From positions 91,007-155,006 of the forward strand of contig CAUJHZ010000046.1 in the NCBI GenBank assembly GCA_963205185.1: a stretch of 64,000 nucleotides of DNA. Reading direction: 5' to 3'. Position 1 is the stretch's first letter. Each line of letters opens with the position of its first letter. Under the pieces are notes generated by a model, which saw only the letters and a list, made by a program, of their open reading frames with translations, was not told where the DNA came from and made no database searches. Source of the stretch: Planctomycetota bacterium (GTDB lineage: Bacteria; Planctomycetota; Phycisphaerae; Phycisphaerales; UBA5793). The position numbers and the translations under genes were made by a program. Below are positions 18,583 through 26,947 of this stretch, piece after piece.

Positions 18583-20391
18583 TCACTTGAGCTGCGGGCC
18601 GTAGCCGCCGATCTGGCGGTGAATGTAATCCGGCGCCACGATGATGACCACATCTCCCCAGTAGCGGATGATCGCCGGCTTGTAGTGCGCCACGTACTGC
18701 CTGCCGGCGCCGATCGGCACGTTGCTCGTCACCGCAGGTCGGGCGGGATCGGGGTTCGCCGGCCGTAGATTCTTGTTGTAACCCTCGAGAAACGCGCTTT
18801 CCTCCTCATCGGGATCCTGCCCCCAGTCCCACGCTTCCGGTTCGACGGCTCCCACTACGGCTTCGACGAAATCCAGTCCCAGCGCTTCGGACGGTTTGCG
18901 CCCCTTCCCTTCAGCACGGTCTCCCCCGCCGAGCGTTGGCGCTTCCCACATGAGATCGCGAATGTTGTAAACGCGGAGGTCGCGGGCGGCGTCCGCTGAC
19001 AAGCTCTCTTTCGTGCCGACTTCGATGAAACCCGGTCGGATCTGCCAGGTGCAGTCGAAGCCCGCTTGCTCGCTGCACTGGCTCACAAGTGCTTCGATCA
19101 CAGCGCGAAGGCTGAGGCGGTCATGCGCGAAGGTGATCGAAGCGTCGGTCGGCATCCCCCACGGCACCCCGTCCTCCGTAAAGCGAGCGATGATCGGCAC
19201 GCCGGATTTGCGGCTCAGTTGCGCAAACGCCTCGCGGGCGGGCACGGCGTTCAACGTCACCGGCACGATGCGAGACTCGATCGCCTTCGCAAGCCGCGTT
19301 CGAACTTCTTCGACGCTGCTCATTCCGCTGAGCACGGTGCCGCGGTCAGTCTCGTCGCTCATTTCACTCTGCTCGATGCGAATCGGATCCGGCAGCCCGC
19401 CCGGGTGCATCGCCGCGCCAGACTTTGTATCGACACGAACGAGGCGGATGAAGTCGGCTTCGCCGTCGGCGTCCGGCGGCGACGACGGCGACGACGGCGA
19501 CGACGGCGTCTCGATCATCCCACGATCGGGCGCAATGGGTTTGGGATATCCACCCATAGCGCGGTGCATGAAGTCGGGAGCCGCGACCGTAAGAACGCCA
19601 TCCTTGAGGATGCGCATCTGTGCTATGCAATGTTCGGTCTCGGCCTGCGTGTGGGTGCGATAGCGTCGATCCGCCGGGAGAACATTCTTGAGCTGGTCAC
19701 CAAACTCCCAGTTGCCCGGTTCGATGAAATCGACAAACCCGCGCACGAGAGCGCGCTGGATTTCGCCGCGGCTCTGCCGGATCTCGCCCGCGGCGCCGCG
19801 GTATTGCGCTTTCATGTGCCCGTCATAGAGCGCGGCGGCCCGATGCGAATGCCTGTTGAACGCATCGGTATTCGGCAGCGGCCTTCGACCGCCTACTGGG
19901 TCGGGCGATTGGAAGTATGGCTTGCTCGCCAGTAGATCGTTCAAGTCATAGAGGCGCTGCTCGCGCGAGCCTCGCTCTGAGAGGCGCGACTTGGTTCCAA
20001 CCTCGATCACACCAGGACCGATCTGCCAGGTGAGCGCATCGGCAAACGCCGCCTGCGCGATGATCATCTCCAGCGCCAGCGCGGCGCTCACATCGCGCGC
20101 TTCCAGGGTGATGCGTGTGTCCGGCCGGCCAGCCTCGCCCAGCGATTCGTCGGACCAATAGTCGAGCACCGTCCAGCCGATCGCATCGCCGAGCATCATG
20201 AACGCTTCATGCGACGGCCGGTCGTGAAGACGCACATCCACCCGGGTGAACAGCAGAGAGCCGAGAATCTGCCCCTTGATCTGATCGTCCGGCGGATCGG
20301 CGGCCGTGGCGCGCGCGGATTGCAGAGCCGCCGCGACGAGCAGCACGAAACAGAATCGATCGAATCCGCGGAGAAAGGGACTCCCATTCAT
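18583..20391 (-). CDS. Exported protein with duplicated STN-like domain
   Basis: About 602 residues with a signal peptide (FCFVLLVAAALQSARATA). It consists of two copies of one unit of about 250-280 residues. In both, a segment resembling the secretin/TonB short N-terminal (STN) domain leads to TWQIGPGVIEVGTKSRLS or TWQIRPGFIEVGTKESLS. A Y-x-[LI]-x-DL segment follows, then FVDFIEPGNWEFG or AVEPEAWDWG, and each unit ends with APDFMHRAMGGY or APDYIHRQIGGY. Between the units lies a low-complexity Ser/Pro linker. Function is unknown; STN domains sit at the periplasmic end of secretins and TonB receptors. A GGAG seven bases upstream favours the second of two adjacent ATGs. Confidence 0.8.
   Translation of the reverse strand: MNGSPFLRGFDRFCFVLLVAAALQSARATAADPPDDQIKGQILGSLLFTRVDVRLHDRPSHEAFMMLGDAIGWTVLDYWSDESLGEAGRPDTRITLEARDVSAALALEMIIAQAAFADALTWQIGPGVIEVGTKSRLSERGSREQRLYDLNDLLASKPYFQSPDPVGGRRPLPNTDAFNRHSHRAAALYDGHMKAQYRGAAGEIRQSRGEIQRALVRGFVDFIEPGNWEFGDQLKNVLPADRRYRTHTQAETEHCIAQMRILKDGVLTVAAPDFMHRAMGGYPKPIAPDRGMIETPSSPSSPSSPPDADGEADFIRLVRVDTKSGAAMHPGGLPDPIRIEQSEMSDETDRGTVLSGMSSVEEVRTRLAKAIESRIVPVTLNAVPAREAFAQLSRKSGVPIIARFTEDGVPWGMPTDASITFAHDRLSLRAVIEALVSQCSEQAGFDCTWQIRPGFIEVGTKESLSADAARDLRVYNIRDLMWEAPTLGGGDRAEGKGRKPSEALGLDFVEAVVGAVEPEAWDWGQDPDEEESAFLEGYNKNLRPANPDPARPAVTSNVPIGAGRQYVAHYKPAIIRYWGDVVIIVAPDYIHRQIGGYGPQLK
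19478..19504. repeat. Three tandem 9-bp units (GGCGACGAC)
   Basis: Three perfect copies of GGCGACGAC, plus a partial fourth, lie inside the gene for the duplicated-domain protein. On the coding strand they give a Ser-Ser-Pro linker between its two halves. Such repeats vary in copy number by slippage without shifting the frame. Confidence 0.85.
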
Positions 20392-20591
20392 CATGGTTCT
20401 CCGGTCAAACGTAAATACCCGGTTCTGGACGCAGGGATTGCTCCCCGCTGTCTGAAATGCCCAAGGTGCAGCCGCAATTGCACCGTGAGGCGGTAGAAAT
20501 GCCGCGGCTGGAGGTCGCCGACGGGCGAGAACGCAGCCGTTCAATCGATTCGTCTTCGGGCTGTATGGCTCTCGATTGGATTGAAAGAACG

Positions 20592-20630
20592 CTCATTCGC
20601 GGCAAGCCGCCGGGGCTTGCCGCGAATGAG
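20592..20630. terminator. Perfect 17-bp palindrome, likely hairpin terminator or REP-like unit
   Basis: CTCATTCGCGGCAAGCC is followed by GCCGG and then its exact reverse complement. It sits 35 bp after the stop of the gene at 20666-21715 and before the next minus-strand gene, so a terminator role fits. The flanking T-run is poor (GTTCTTTC on the minus strand), and the perfect arms also suit a dispersed palindromic repeat. Confidence 0.6.
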
Positions 20631-20665
20631 CTGCGGGATGTCGATGTTCGTGCCGCGCCGTCGAG

Positions 20666-21715
20666 TTACCGCCGCTCCACGACGCCCGACTTGACCTGCG
20701 AGAGCGCTTCGCTCGCCACGGCCTGGAAGTGCAGTTCGAGGCCGGCGATGCTCGGTGGGACGAGAATCGGCAGCGCGGCGTTGCCGAGCGGATCCGCGGG
20801 AACAACGTCCAGCAGCCTCGGCAGCGCAAGGTCGATCTCGAAGCCGAGTTGCGGGATGAACGCGTTGCCGGTGTTCAGGCCCCAGAGGAAGCCGACCGGC
20901 TGGTTCGGCTGCGCGCCCTGCACCTGGAAGATCGTGATCTGCCCGGCCACGAGTTGGTCGAAGTCGAGCCAGAGATTGGGGAATCCAAGCGCGAGCGCGC
21001 CGCCGCAGCCTTCGCTGGGAGAATCCGTGCCCCACGTCACACCGCCGGTGTCGATGACCGACTGCGGATCGAAGCGCACAAGAATCTGATCGCCCACAAG
21101 ACCGACCTGCGCTCCGAGTTGCTGGGCCTGGGGTGCGAGCAACTGGCACAGCGAGGCGCAGATGGTCGGCCCGTCGGTCTGGAAGTTGAGATCGGCAGCG
21201 CTGACGCTGCACGAGGCCTGGCCGTGATCGGTGATGATGCCCGCGGAGAAAATCGCGGGCTGGCCATCGGGCGTGTGCGGCTCGAATACGCCGCGGAAGT
21301 TAATCTCGCCCGCGACGGGCGCCTGGCAGGTGATCACATCATGCTCCATCGTCCCGCCGTTGTCGAAGTGGACTTTCACCTTGCTGTCGATGTTCGAAAG
21401 GATGAGCCCCCGGTCGCCGCTCGTGCGCGCGGTGAAGCCATTGAACTGCAAGCGGCTGAGAATGATGTCGCGCTTCTGCCGCGCATTGGTGTCGGGCGGG
21501 ATCGTGGCGATGACGTACCGGTACTTGCGCGGGTCGCCGTCCTGCTTGGCGGTGTCTTCGAACTGGAGGATGACCTGCGCCTCGCGCACGTTTCCGGGAT
21601 CGGAAAACTGCATGAACACGGCGCGCGTGTCGGCCGAGGCGATCGGCGTACCGAGCGTGCCGAGCACGCCTGTGGTAAGAAGGGCCGCTTGGAGTGTCTT
21701 GATCCGGCTGAGCAT
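20666..21715 (-). CDS. Secreted protein of unknown function with C-terminal module A
   Basis: Exported protein, 349 residues, signal peptide LLTTGVLGTLGTPIASA. The body (residues 35-245) has no family I recognise; it includes six Cys, several in CSVSAADL, CASLCQLL and SEGCGGALALGFPNL. The last 100 residues are module A: QVQGAQPNQPVGFLWGLNTG, then ADPLGNAALPILVPP and LHFQAVASEA. The ATG at 21715 has GGAGA upstream. A strong palindrome follows the stop. The gene is divergent from the 5-formyl-THF cyclo-ligase gene. Confidence 0.78.
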   Translation of the reverse strand: MLSRIKTLQAALLTTGVLGTLGTPIASADTRAVFMQFSDPGNVREAQVILQFEDTAKQDGDPRKYRYVIATIPPDTNARQKRDIILSRLQFNGFTARTSGDRGLILSNIDSKVKVHFDNGGTMEHDVITCQAPVAGEINFRGVFEPHTPDGQPAIFSAGIITDHGQASCSVSAADLNFQTDGPTICASLCQLLAPQAQQLGAQVGLVGDQILVRFDPQSVIDTGGVTWGTDSPSEGCGGALALGFPNLWLDFDQLVAGQITIFQVQGAQPNQPVGFLWGLNTGNAFIPQLGFEIDLALPRLLDVVPADPLGNAALPILVPPSIAGLELHFQAVASEALSQVKSGVVERR

Positions 21716-22076
21716 GATGGGTCTCCTGGTCTCGGGACTTTGAATCGCAGTGGCTCACTTTGACCCTCGCGATGCGCGTGCCGGCAGGGCAAGGAAATGT
21801 CGCACCGGCGGCCGACATAGGCGGCGAAACTGCCGCGGGGCTCGGGAATTTGCCTGACAGCGCGGTTAAAACCCGCCAAAACGCGCAACTTTCGAAACCA
21901 TGCCGACGCGACGTGCGAAAGATCGATTCGTGCAGAAACGCGACAATCCTGCCCGAAATGATTCAACCCGGCGGGCCAACGCCCGATCTTCAGAGGGTGG
22001 GCTCGGCGCCTTGCTTGCCGAGTCGGATCAGCCGAGCCGGTTTACCGCCCTCATGGCGGAAATGGAGACCAGGCGC
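21716..22076. other. Divergent intergenic region upstream of 5-formyl-THF cyclo-ligase
   Basis: About 360 bp without a supported gene. In-frame codons upstream of 22077 extend the cyclo-ligase frame to 21900, but that extension is Arg/Ser-rich and unlike the family. No distinct regulatory motif was seen. Confidence 0.4.
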
Positions 22077-22697
22077 ATGGGCGGTCAGGATCGCAGCCTT
22101 CTGCAGGCCAAGCAGGCGATGCGGGACCAGATGAAGGCCCGGCTCGCCGAGTACGACGCCCCGGCCCTGTACAGTCTCTCGATCCAGGCGTGCGAGAATC
22201 TCGTTTCCAGCGAAGCGTTCCAGCACGCCCGGACGATCATGATGTACGCCCCCCTGCCGCAGGAGGTGGATGTCTCGCACATCGCCTTGCGGTGTTATCA
22301 GGACAATCGCACCGTCTGCCTGCCCAAGATCGACTGGGACCACCACCGCATGTGGCCGGTTCCCGTCAACAGTTTCGACGATCGATCTCTCGTCGAAGAC
22401 CGCTACGGGCTGCGCTGCCCCGATCGCGGCTGCCCGATGCCCGTCGAGATGATCGACCTGGTGATCGTCCCGGGCGTGGCGTTTGACACGGATGGCCACC
22501 GGCTCGGCCGCGGCGGCGGGTATTACGACCGCTTTCTGGGCCAGAGCGGCTTCATCGGCCGATGTATTGGCCTGTGCTTTGACTGCCAGATCGTTGACGC
22601 CGTTCCCCGCGCCGGTCACGACATCGTGATGGATCTTGTCGCGACCGATCGGCGGCTGATCTCCGTCGACCCGGCGGTCCGAGGACACCGGTCCTGA
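22077..22697 (+). CDS. fau: 5-formyltetrahydrofolate cyclo-ligase
   Basis: Converts 5-formyl-THF to 5,10-methenyl-THF with ATP, recycling a storage folate. The hallmark GRGGGYYDRFL is present near residue 143, with MMYAPLPQEVDV and LVIVPGVAFDTDGHRLG before it. With the ATG at 22077 the protein has 206 residues, close to the family's 180-200, and GGAG lies nine bases upstream. Earlier ATGs at 22053 and 22062 are possible. It joins folC as a second folate gene in the window but is not in an operon with it. Confidence 0.93.
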   Translation: MGGQDRSLLQAKQAMRDQMKARLAEYDAPALYSLSIQACENLVSSEAFQHARTIMMYAPLPQEVDVSHIALRCYQDNRTVCLPKIDWDHHRMWPVPVNSFDDRSLVEDRYGLRCPDRGCPMPVEMIDLVIVPGVAFDTDGHRLGRGGGYYDRFLGQSGFIGRCIGLCFDCQIVDAVPRAGHDIVMDLVATDRRLISVDPAVRGHRS

Positions 22698-22804
22698 CCC
22701 GCGCTCGCCGCCTCCCGCACCGCATCTGCTGAATCGGCGGCCGTGCGACGCCCGCGGCGACGTACCATCCAACTTCAGACCTCCACCCGCAGACGGAGCC
22801 TCCC

Positions 22805-24130
22805 ATGGTTCTCGCCTCCCAGATGGCACGCCCCGGCACCACTCGATCGAACATGTACGCGCGCGGCGGCGCTCGGCGCAACCGCCTCATCGCCGTCGGC
22901 GGCGGCGGCCTCGTGCTGCTGGTCGCGGCATGGTGGCTGTGGCCGAACTCCTCATCCGGCGCCGAGAGCCAGAGCGGCGGCCCGCAGCCGCAGGAGGCGG
23001 GGCTGGTCAGCGGCGGTCATGACGCCAAGCCTGCTACGCGCGAAGGCGACCCGGCGCTTGCGAGCCAGTCGCAACCCGAGCGACAGCAGCCGCGCGTCCG
23101 CAACGAGCATCGCGAGATCGAGCCCATGCTGCCCCAGGGAATCGATCCGGGAGATGCACCGGTCGAATCGCCCGACGAAGACGCCCAGCGGCTCGCGGAT
23201 ACGCCCACATCGCCACCTCTAACCATGGGCGAAGCGCCTCAGCAGCCCGGTGGTGAAGCGGGTTCCTTCGGCGCTGCGACTCCGAAAGAAAGCCCGACGG
23301 CGAGTCCGGCCAGAGAGAGTGCACAGCCGGCCCCGTCCTTCGTGGTCAACGACGCCGACGCCGCCGTGGCGGCGCTGCTCGAGCGGGCCGACCGCGAGAT
23401 CACCGCGGGACAACTCGTGCAGGGACGGGCCACGCTCAACGAAGCGCTCACTCACCCGCGCGTCGGCGTCGCCGCCGAGCAGATCCGCACGCGACTGGCG
23501 GAACTCAACGCCATGATGGTGTTCGGCAAGACGGTCACCAAAGGCGATCCCTTCGCCGGCACGCACATCATCAAGTCCGGCGACCGGCTGGTGTTCATCG
23601 CGCGCGACCACAACATCGACTACCGAATCCTCGCGCACATCAACGGCATGAGCAATCCGGACCAGATTCGACTCGGTCAGAGCCTCAAGGTGATCAATGG
23701 ACCGTTCCACGTCGAGATCGACAAGAGCGACTATCGCCTCGATGTCTACCTCGGTGAGCCGGGCTCGGCACAGCGCACCTATGTGCGGTCATTCTTCATC
23801 GGCCTGGGCGAACTGGGATCGACGCCCACGGGTCAGTTCCGCGTGCGGCCCAACAGCAAACTCGAGAACCCCGCGTGGACGAACCCGCGCACCGGCGAGC
23901 ACTACACCGCCAACGATCCGAAGAATCCCATCGGGGATTACTGGATCGGCCTCGAAGGCACCGACGAGCAGACGAAACTGCTCGACGGCTACGGCATCCA
24001 CGGCACCATTGACCCGACCTCCATCGGCCGGCAGATGAGCATGGGCTGCGTGCGGCTGTACGACGCCGACATCAAACTGCTCTACGGCATGCTCGTGCCC
24101 GAGAAGAGCACGGTGATGATTCGCGACTAG
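22805..24130 (+). CDS. Membrane-anchored LysM and L,D-transpeptidase protein
   Basis: Cell-wall enzyme that makes 3-3 cross-links or attaches proteins to peptidoglycan. An N-terminal helix (LIAVGGGGLVLLVAAWWLW) anchors it. A disordered Gln/Pro/Glu-rich region follows to about residue 180, then a LysM domain (HIIKSGDRLVFIARDHNIDY ... LGQSLKVING, about residues 253-298). The last part is a YkuD domain. Its catalytic motif is HGT followed by SMGCVRL with Cys near residue 415. L,D-transpeptidases imply classical peptidoglycan, now accepted for planctomycetes. A terminator follows the stop. Confidence 0.93.
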   Translation: MVLASQMARPGTTRSNMYARGGARRNRLIAVGGGGLVLLVAAWWLWPNSSSGAESQSGGPQPQEAGLVSGGHDAKPATREGDPALASQSQPERQQPRVRNEHREIEPMLPQGIDPGDAPVESPDEDAQRLADTPTSPPLTMGEAPQQPGGEAGSFGAATPKESPTASPARESAQPAPSFVVNDADAAVAALLERADREITAGQLVQGRATLNEALTHPRVGVAAEQIRTRLAELNAMMVFGKTVTKGDPFAGTHIIKSGDRLVFIARDHNIDYRILAHINGMSNPDQIRLGQSLKVINGPFHVEIDKSDYRLDVYLGEPGSAQRTYVRSFFIGLGELGSTPTGQFRVRPNSKLENPAWTNPRTGEHYTANDPKNPIGDYWIGLEGTDEQTKLLDGYGIHGTIDPTSIGRQMSMGCVRLYDADIKLLYGMLVPEKSTVMIRD

Positions 24131-24160
24131 CTCCGGCGCGCAGGAGTCGAGCGCACTCGT

Positions 24161-24192
24161 CAAAGCCCGGGCACAGCCGTGCCTGGGCTTTG
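24161..24192 (+). terminator. Rho-independent-like terminator
   Basis: CAAAGCCCGGGCAC and GTGCCTGGGCTTTG form a 14-bp stem with one G-T pair around an AGCC loop. It lies 30 bp after the stop of the L,D-transpeptidase gene and before the ABC transporter operon. Confidence 0.8.
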
Positions 24193-24332
24193 CGTCGTCA
24201 GTGGGCCTGCGCGTGTCCTGATTTCAGCCTTCTTCGGACACGCCAACTCGCGATCTCGCCGGTATACCCTATCACTCCCCCTGCTGCGCGGTCGGCGCGG
24301 CTGGCGTGTAAGTCCTGCAAGGAGCGATCCCA

Positions 24333-25283
24333 TTGGATGCAGCCATTGACATACGCGGCGTAACCAAGACCTTTGGCGAGAAGGTCGCGGTGGATGAACT
24401 CGATCTCGTCGTGCCCACCGGCAGCCTGTGCGGCTTTCTCGGGCCCAACGGCGCGGGCAAATCCACCACCATCCGCATGATCATGTCGATCTACTTTCCC
24501 GACAAGGGCGAGATTTCCGTGCTCGGCAGGAAGTCCGCCGTCGAGAGCAAGGACCGCATCGGCTACCTGCCCGAAGAGCGCGGCATTTACCGCAAGATGC
24601 GCGTCGGCGAGTTCCTCATCTACATGGCGCGGCTCAAGGGCGTGGACAGCGGCGCCGCGAAACGACGCGCGGCCGATTGGCTGGAGCGCGTGGCCCTGCC
24701 GGATGTGTTCAAGAAGAAGTGCGAAGAACTGAGCAAGGGCATGCAGCAGAAGGTGCAGATTGTCGCCGCGCTCATCCACGATCCTGAGCTGATCATTCTC
24801 GACGAGCCCTTCTCGGGGCTTGATCCCGTCAATTCGATGCTGCTCCAGCGGCTCATTCACGACCTCAACGACCAGGGCCGCACGATCATCTTCTCGACGC
24901 ACGTGCTCTTCCAGGCCGAACAGATCTGCAATCGCATCTTCCTCATCAACCGCGGCAAAAAGGTGCTCGACGACACGATGGAGGGCATCCGCCGGCGCTT
25001 CGACCCGCGCACGATCCTGCTCCGCACGCGCGGTGAGCGCAACGGCTTTGACCCGCGGGTGGTCTCGGGCGTGCGCAAGGTCGAGGAGCGCAAGGGCGAT
25101 CTGGAGGTGTACCTCGATGAAGACACCGATCCGATCGAGACGATGCGGCAGATGATGAACCTTGCCGACCTTGAAAAGATCGAACTCCGCAAGCCGACGC
25201 TGGAAGATGTGTTCGTGCGGCTGGTGGAAGATGCGCGGATCAGCGAATCCGGCGCGGTTGAGATCGTCGAGCACGCCCACTGA
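24333..25283 (+). CDS. ABC transporter ATP-binding protein (NatA-like exporter)
   Basis: Cytosolic ATPase of an ABC-2 type exporter. Walker A is GPNGAGKST (residues 37-45), the signature is LSKGMQQKVQ, and Walker B is LIILDEPFSGLDP. An extra C-terminal domain of about 85 residues (RTRGERNGFDPRVVSGVRKV) is typical of the DUF4162 tail in NatA-like proteins. The start is a TTG at 24333, supported by AAGGAG eight bases upstream and by the family N-terminus; an ATG nearby is out of frame. The permease gene follows after 63 bp. The substrate is not known; sodium or drug export has been assigned to related systems. Confidence 0.92.
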   Translation: MDAAIDIRGVTKTFGEKVAVDELDLVVPTGSLCGFLGPNGAGKSTTIRMIMSIYFPDKGEISVLGRKSAVESKDRIGYLPEERGIYRKMRVGEFLIYMARLKGVDSGAAKRRAADWLERVALPDVFKKKCEELSKGMQQKVQIVAALIHDPELIILDEPFSGLDPVNSMLLQRLIHDLNDQGRTIIFSTHVLFQAEQICNRIFLINRGKKVLDDTMEGIRRRFDPRTILLRTRGERNGFDPRVVSGVRKVEERKGDLEVYLDEDTDPIETMRQMMNLADLEKIELRKPTLEDVFVRLVEDARISESGAVEIVEHAH

Positions 25284-25346
25284 GTCGATGGAACGAAATC
25301 GCGTCAGGCCGCCAGCGCGCCCTGCCGCCTGCCAAGGTGCTTCATA

Positions 25347-26828
25347 ATGAACAACAAATCGCTGCTCGTAGCGTCCCGCGAATACAAGTCCACGGTCATG
25401 ACCAAGGCGTTCATCATCGGAGCCGTGATCCTTCCGCTGGTCATCTGGGGCCTGGCCATCGCCATTCCCATGCTCGTCAAGGATGAGATTCCGATGATGA
25501 ACGGCACGATCGCCGTGGTCGATGAAACGGGGCAGGTGGCCTCCGTCTTCGAGAGCCAGCTGTCGCCCGAATTCCTGCAGATGCAGCACGATCAGCTGGA
25601 GCAGTTCGAAGCGGACGAATATCTGCGCAAGAGCACCGAAGTGCTCAAAGACAAGGGACAGTTCGCGCAGCAACTGGCGGTCACCTCCGGCCGCCGGGCG
25701 ATCGAGCGCATGAAGGAGCAGCCCGTACATCAGTTGAAGTTCACCGACATCAAGCGGGCCGAGGCGAACATCGATGAACTGAAGCAGCAGGTGGTCAACG
25801 GTGAACTGCTCGCGCTGGTGTGGATCAAGGCCGATGCGCTCACAGCCAGTTCGGACTGGCTGGCGGGCCTGATGCGCGGCGCGATGGGCGGCGCGCTGGG
25901 CGGTGCGCTGCCCAAGACGCCCGCTGATGAAGAAGCTAAAGCGAAAGAGCCGAGCGTCGTCATCTACACGGGCAAGACCATGCACGTGGACAATGCCGAC
26001 CTGCTCTCGCAGCGCCTTTCTGGCGCCATCGTCTCGATGAAGATGGTGGAGAACGAAGTCGATCCGATCAAGGTGCAGATGGTCATGACGCCGCCGGACA
26101 TCTCGGTGCGCAATGTCTCGGAGTCCGGTGAGACGGAGTCGAGCGAAGCGGCGAATATTCTCATGCCCATCGCCTTCATGATGCTGCTGTGGATCAGCAC
26201 GTTTACCGGCGGGCAGTACCTGCTCACCTCGACTGTCGAAGAGAAGACCAACAAGATCATTGAAGTCGTGCTCAGCGGCACCTCGCCGATGCAGCTGATG
26301 ACGGGCAAAATCCTCGGCCAGGGCGCGGTGGCGTTGACGATGCTCGTGCTCTACGCCGCCCTGGCGGTGGGCGCCTTGCAGAAGTTCGAACTTGGATACC
26401 TCGTCGAACCGGGCAAGGTGGTGCTGTTCGCCCCCTATTTCTTCATGGCGTTTTTCTTCATCGCCTGCATGATGGCCGCCGTCGGTTCGGCGGTGAATGA
26501 GATGCGCGAAGCGCAGGCCCTGATGGGGCCCGTGATGATGATCGTCATCCTGCCGTGGCTGGCGTGGATGCCGATTGTCAAGAGTCCCAACGGCTCGCTC
26601 GCGACCATTCTGAGTTTCATTCCGCCGATGACGCCTTTTGTGATGGCGCTGCGACTCGGGACGAATCAGGTCATTCCGATGTGGCAGATCGCCGCCACGC
26701 TCATCATCGGCTTTGCCGCGGTGTTCCTCTTCATCTGGATGACGGCGAAGATTTTCCGCATCGGCATCCTCATGCACGGCAAGGCGCCCAACTTCATGAC
26801 CCTGCTGCGCTGGGTGCGCATGGCATAA
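25347..26828 (+). CDS. ABC-2 type permease (NatB-like)
   Basis: Membrane partner of the upstream ATPase. One helix near residue 20-40 (AFIIGAVILPLVIWGLAIAI) is followed by an extracytoplasmic domain of about 230 residues. Then come at least five helices, starting with ANILMPIAFMMLLWISTFTG. The cytosolic motif TSTVEEKTNKIIEVVLSGTSPMQ, cut here as TSTVEEKTNKIIEVVLS, is the conserved ABC-2/NatB signature. The C-terminus is GKAPNFMTLLRWVRMA. A weak AAGGTG precedes the ATG. A long inverted repeat separates it from the convergent MFS gene. Confidence 0.9.
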   Translation: MNNKSLLVASREYKSTVMTKAFIIGAVILPLVIWGLAIAIPMLVKDEIPMMNGTIAVVDETGQVASVFESQLSPEFLQMQHDQLEQFEADEYLRKSTEVLKDKGQFAQQLAVTSGRRAIERMKEQPVHQLKFTDIKRAEANIDELKQQVVNGELLALVWIKADALTASSDWLAGLMRGAMGGALGGALPKTPADEEAKAKEPSVVIYTGKTMHVDNADLLSQRLSGAIVSMKMVENEVDPIKVQMVMTPPDISVRNVSESGETESSEAANILMPIAFMMLLWISTFTGGQYLLTSTVEEKTNKIIEVVLSGTSPMQLMTGKILGQGAVALTMLVLYAALAVGALQKFELGYLVEPGKVVLFAPYFFMAFFFIACMMAAVGSAVNEMREAQALMGPVMMIVILPWLAWMPIVKSPNGSLATILSFIPPMTPFVMALRLGTNQVIPMWQIAATLIIGFAAVFLFIWMTAKIFRIGILMHGKAPNFMTLLRWVRMA

Positions 26829-26832
26829 AGGC

Positions 26833-26946
26833 CTTTTACCGCGGAGACCGCTGAGTGCGCGGAGAAATCATGGGTGCTGACAACCTCAGCATTTCCAGCC
26901 TCTGGCTCAGTCCTCTCAGCGCTCTCTGCGATCTCCGTGGTGAAAG
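26833..26946. repeat. Imperfect inverted repeat with CCGCGGAGA-type arms
   Basis: The left arm 26833-26866 (CTTTTACCGCGGAGACCGCT...) and the right arm 26911-26946 are imperfect reverse complements. The right arm read on the minus strand is CTTTCACCACGGAGATCGCA... This ACCRCGGAGA family of repeats is one I recall as dispersed in intergenic DNA of several phyla. Lying between convergent genes, it may act as a bidirectional terminator. Confidence 0.6.
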
Positions 26947-26947
26947 A

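Noticed and set aside
24198..26777. Long minus-strand frame opposite the ABC transporter genes
   Set aside because: The plus strand carries complete Walker and ABC-2 motifs in this stretch; the antisense product is His/Asp/Arg-rich without domains.
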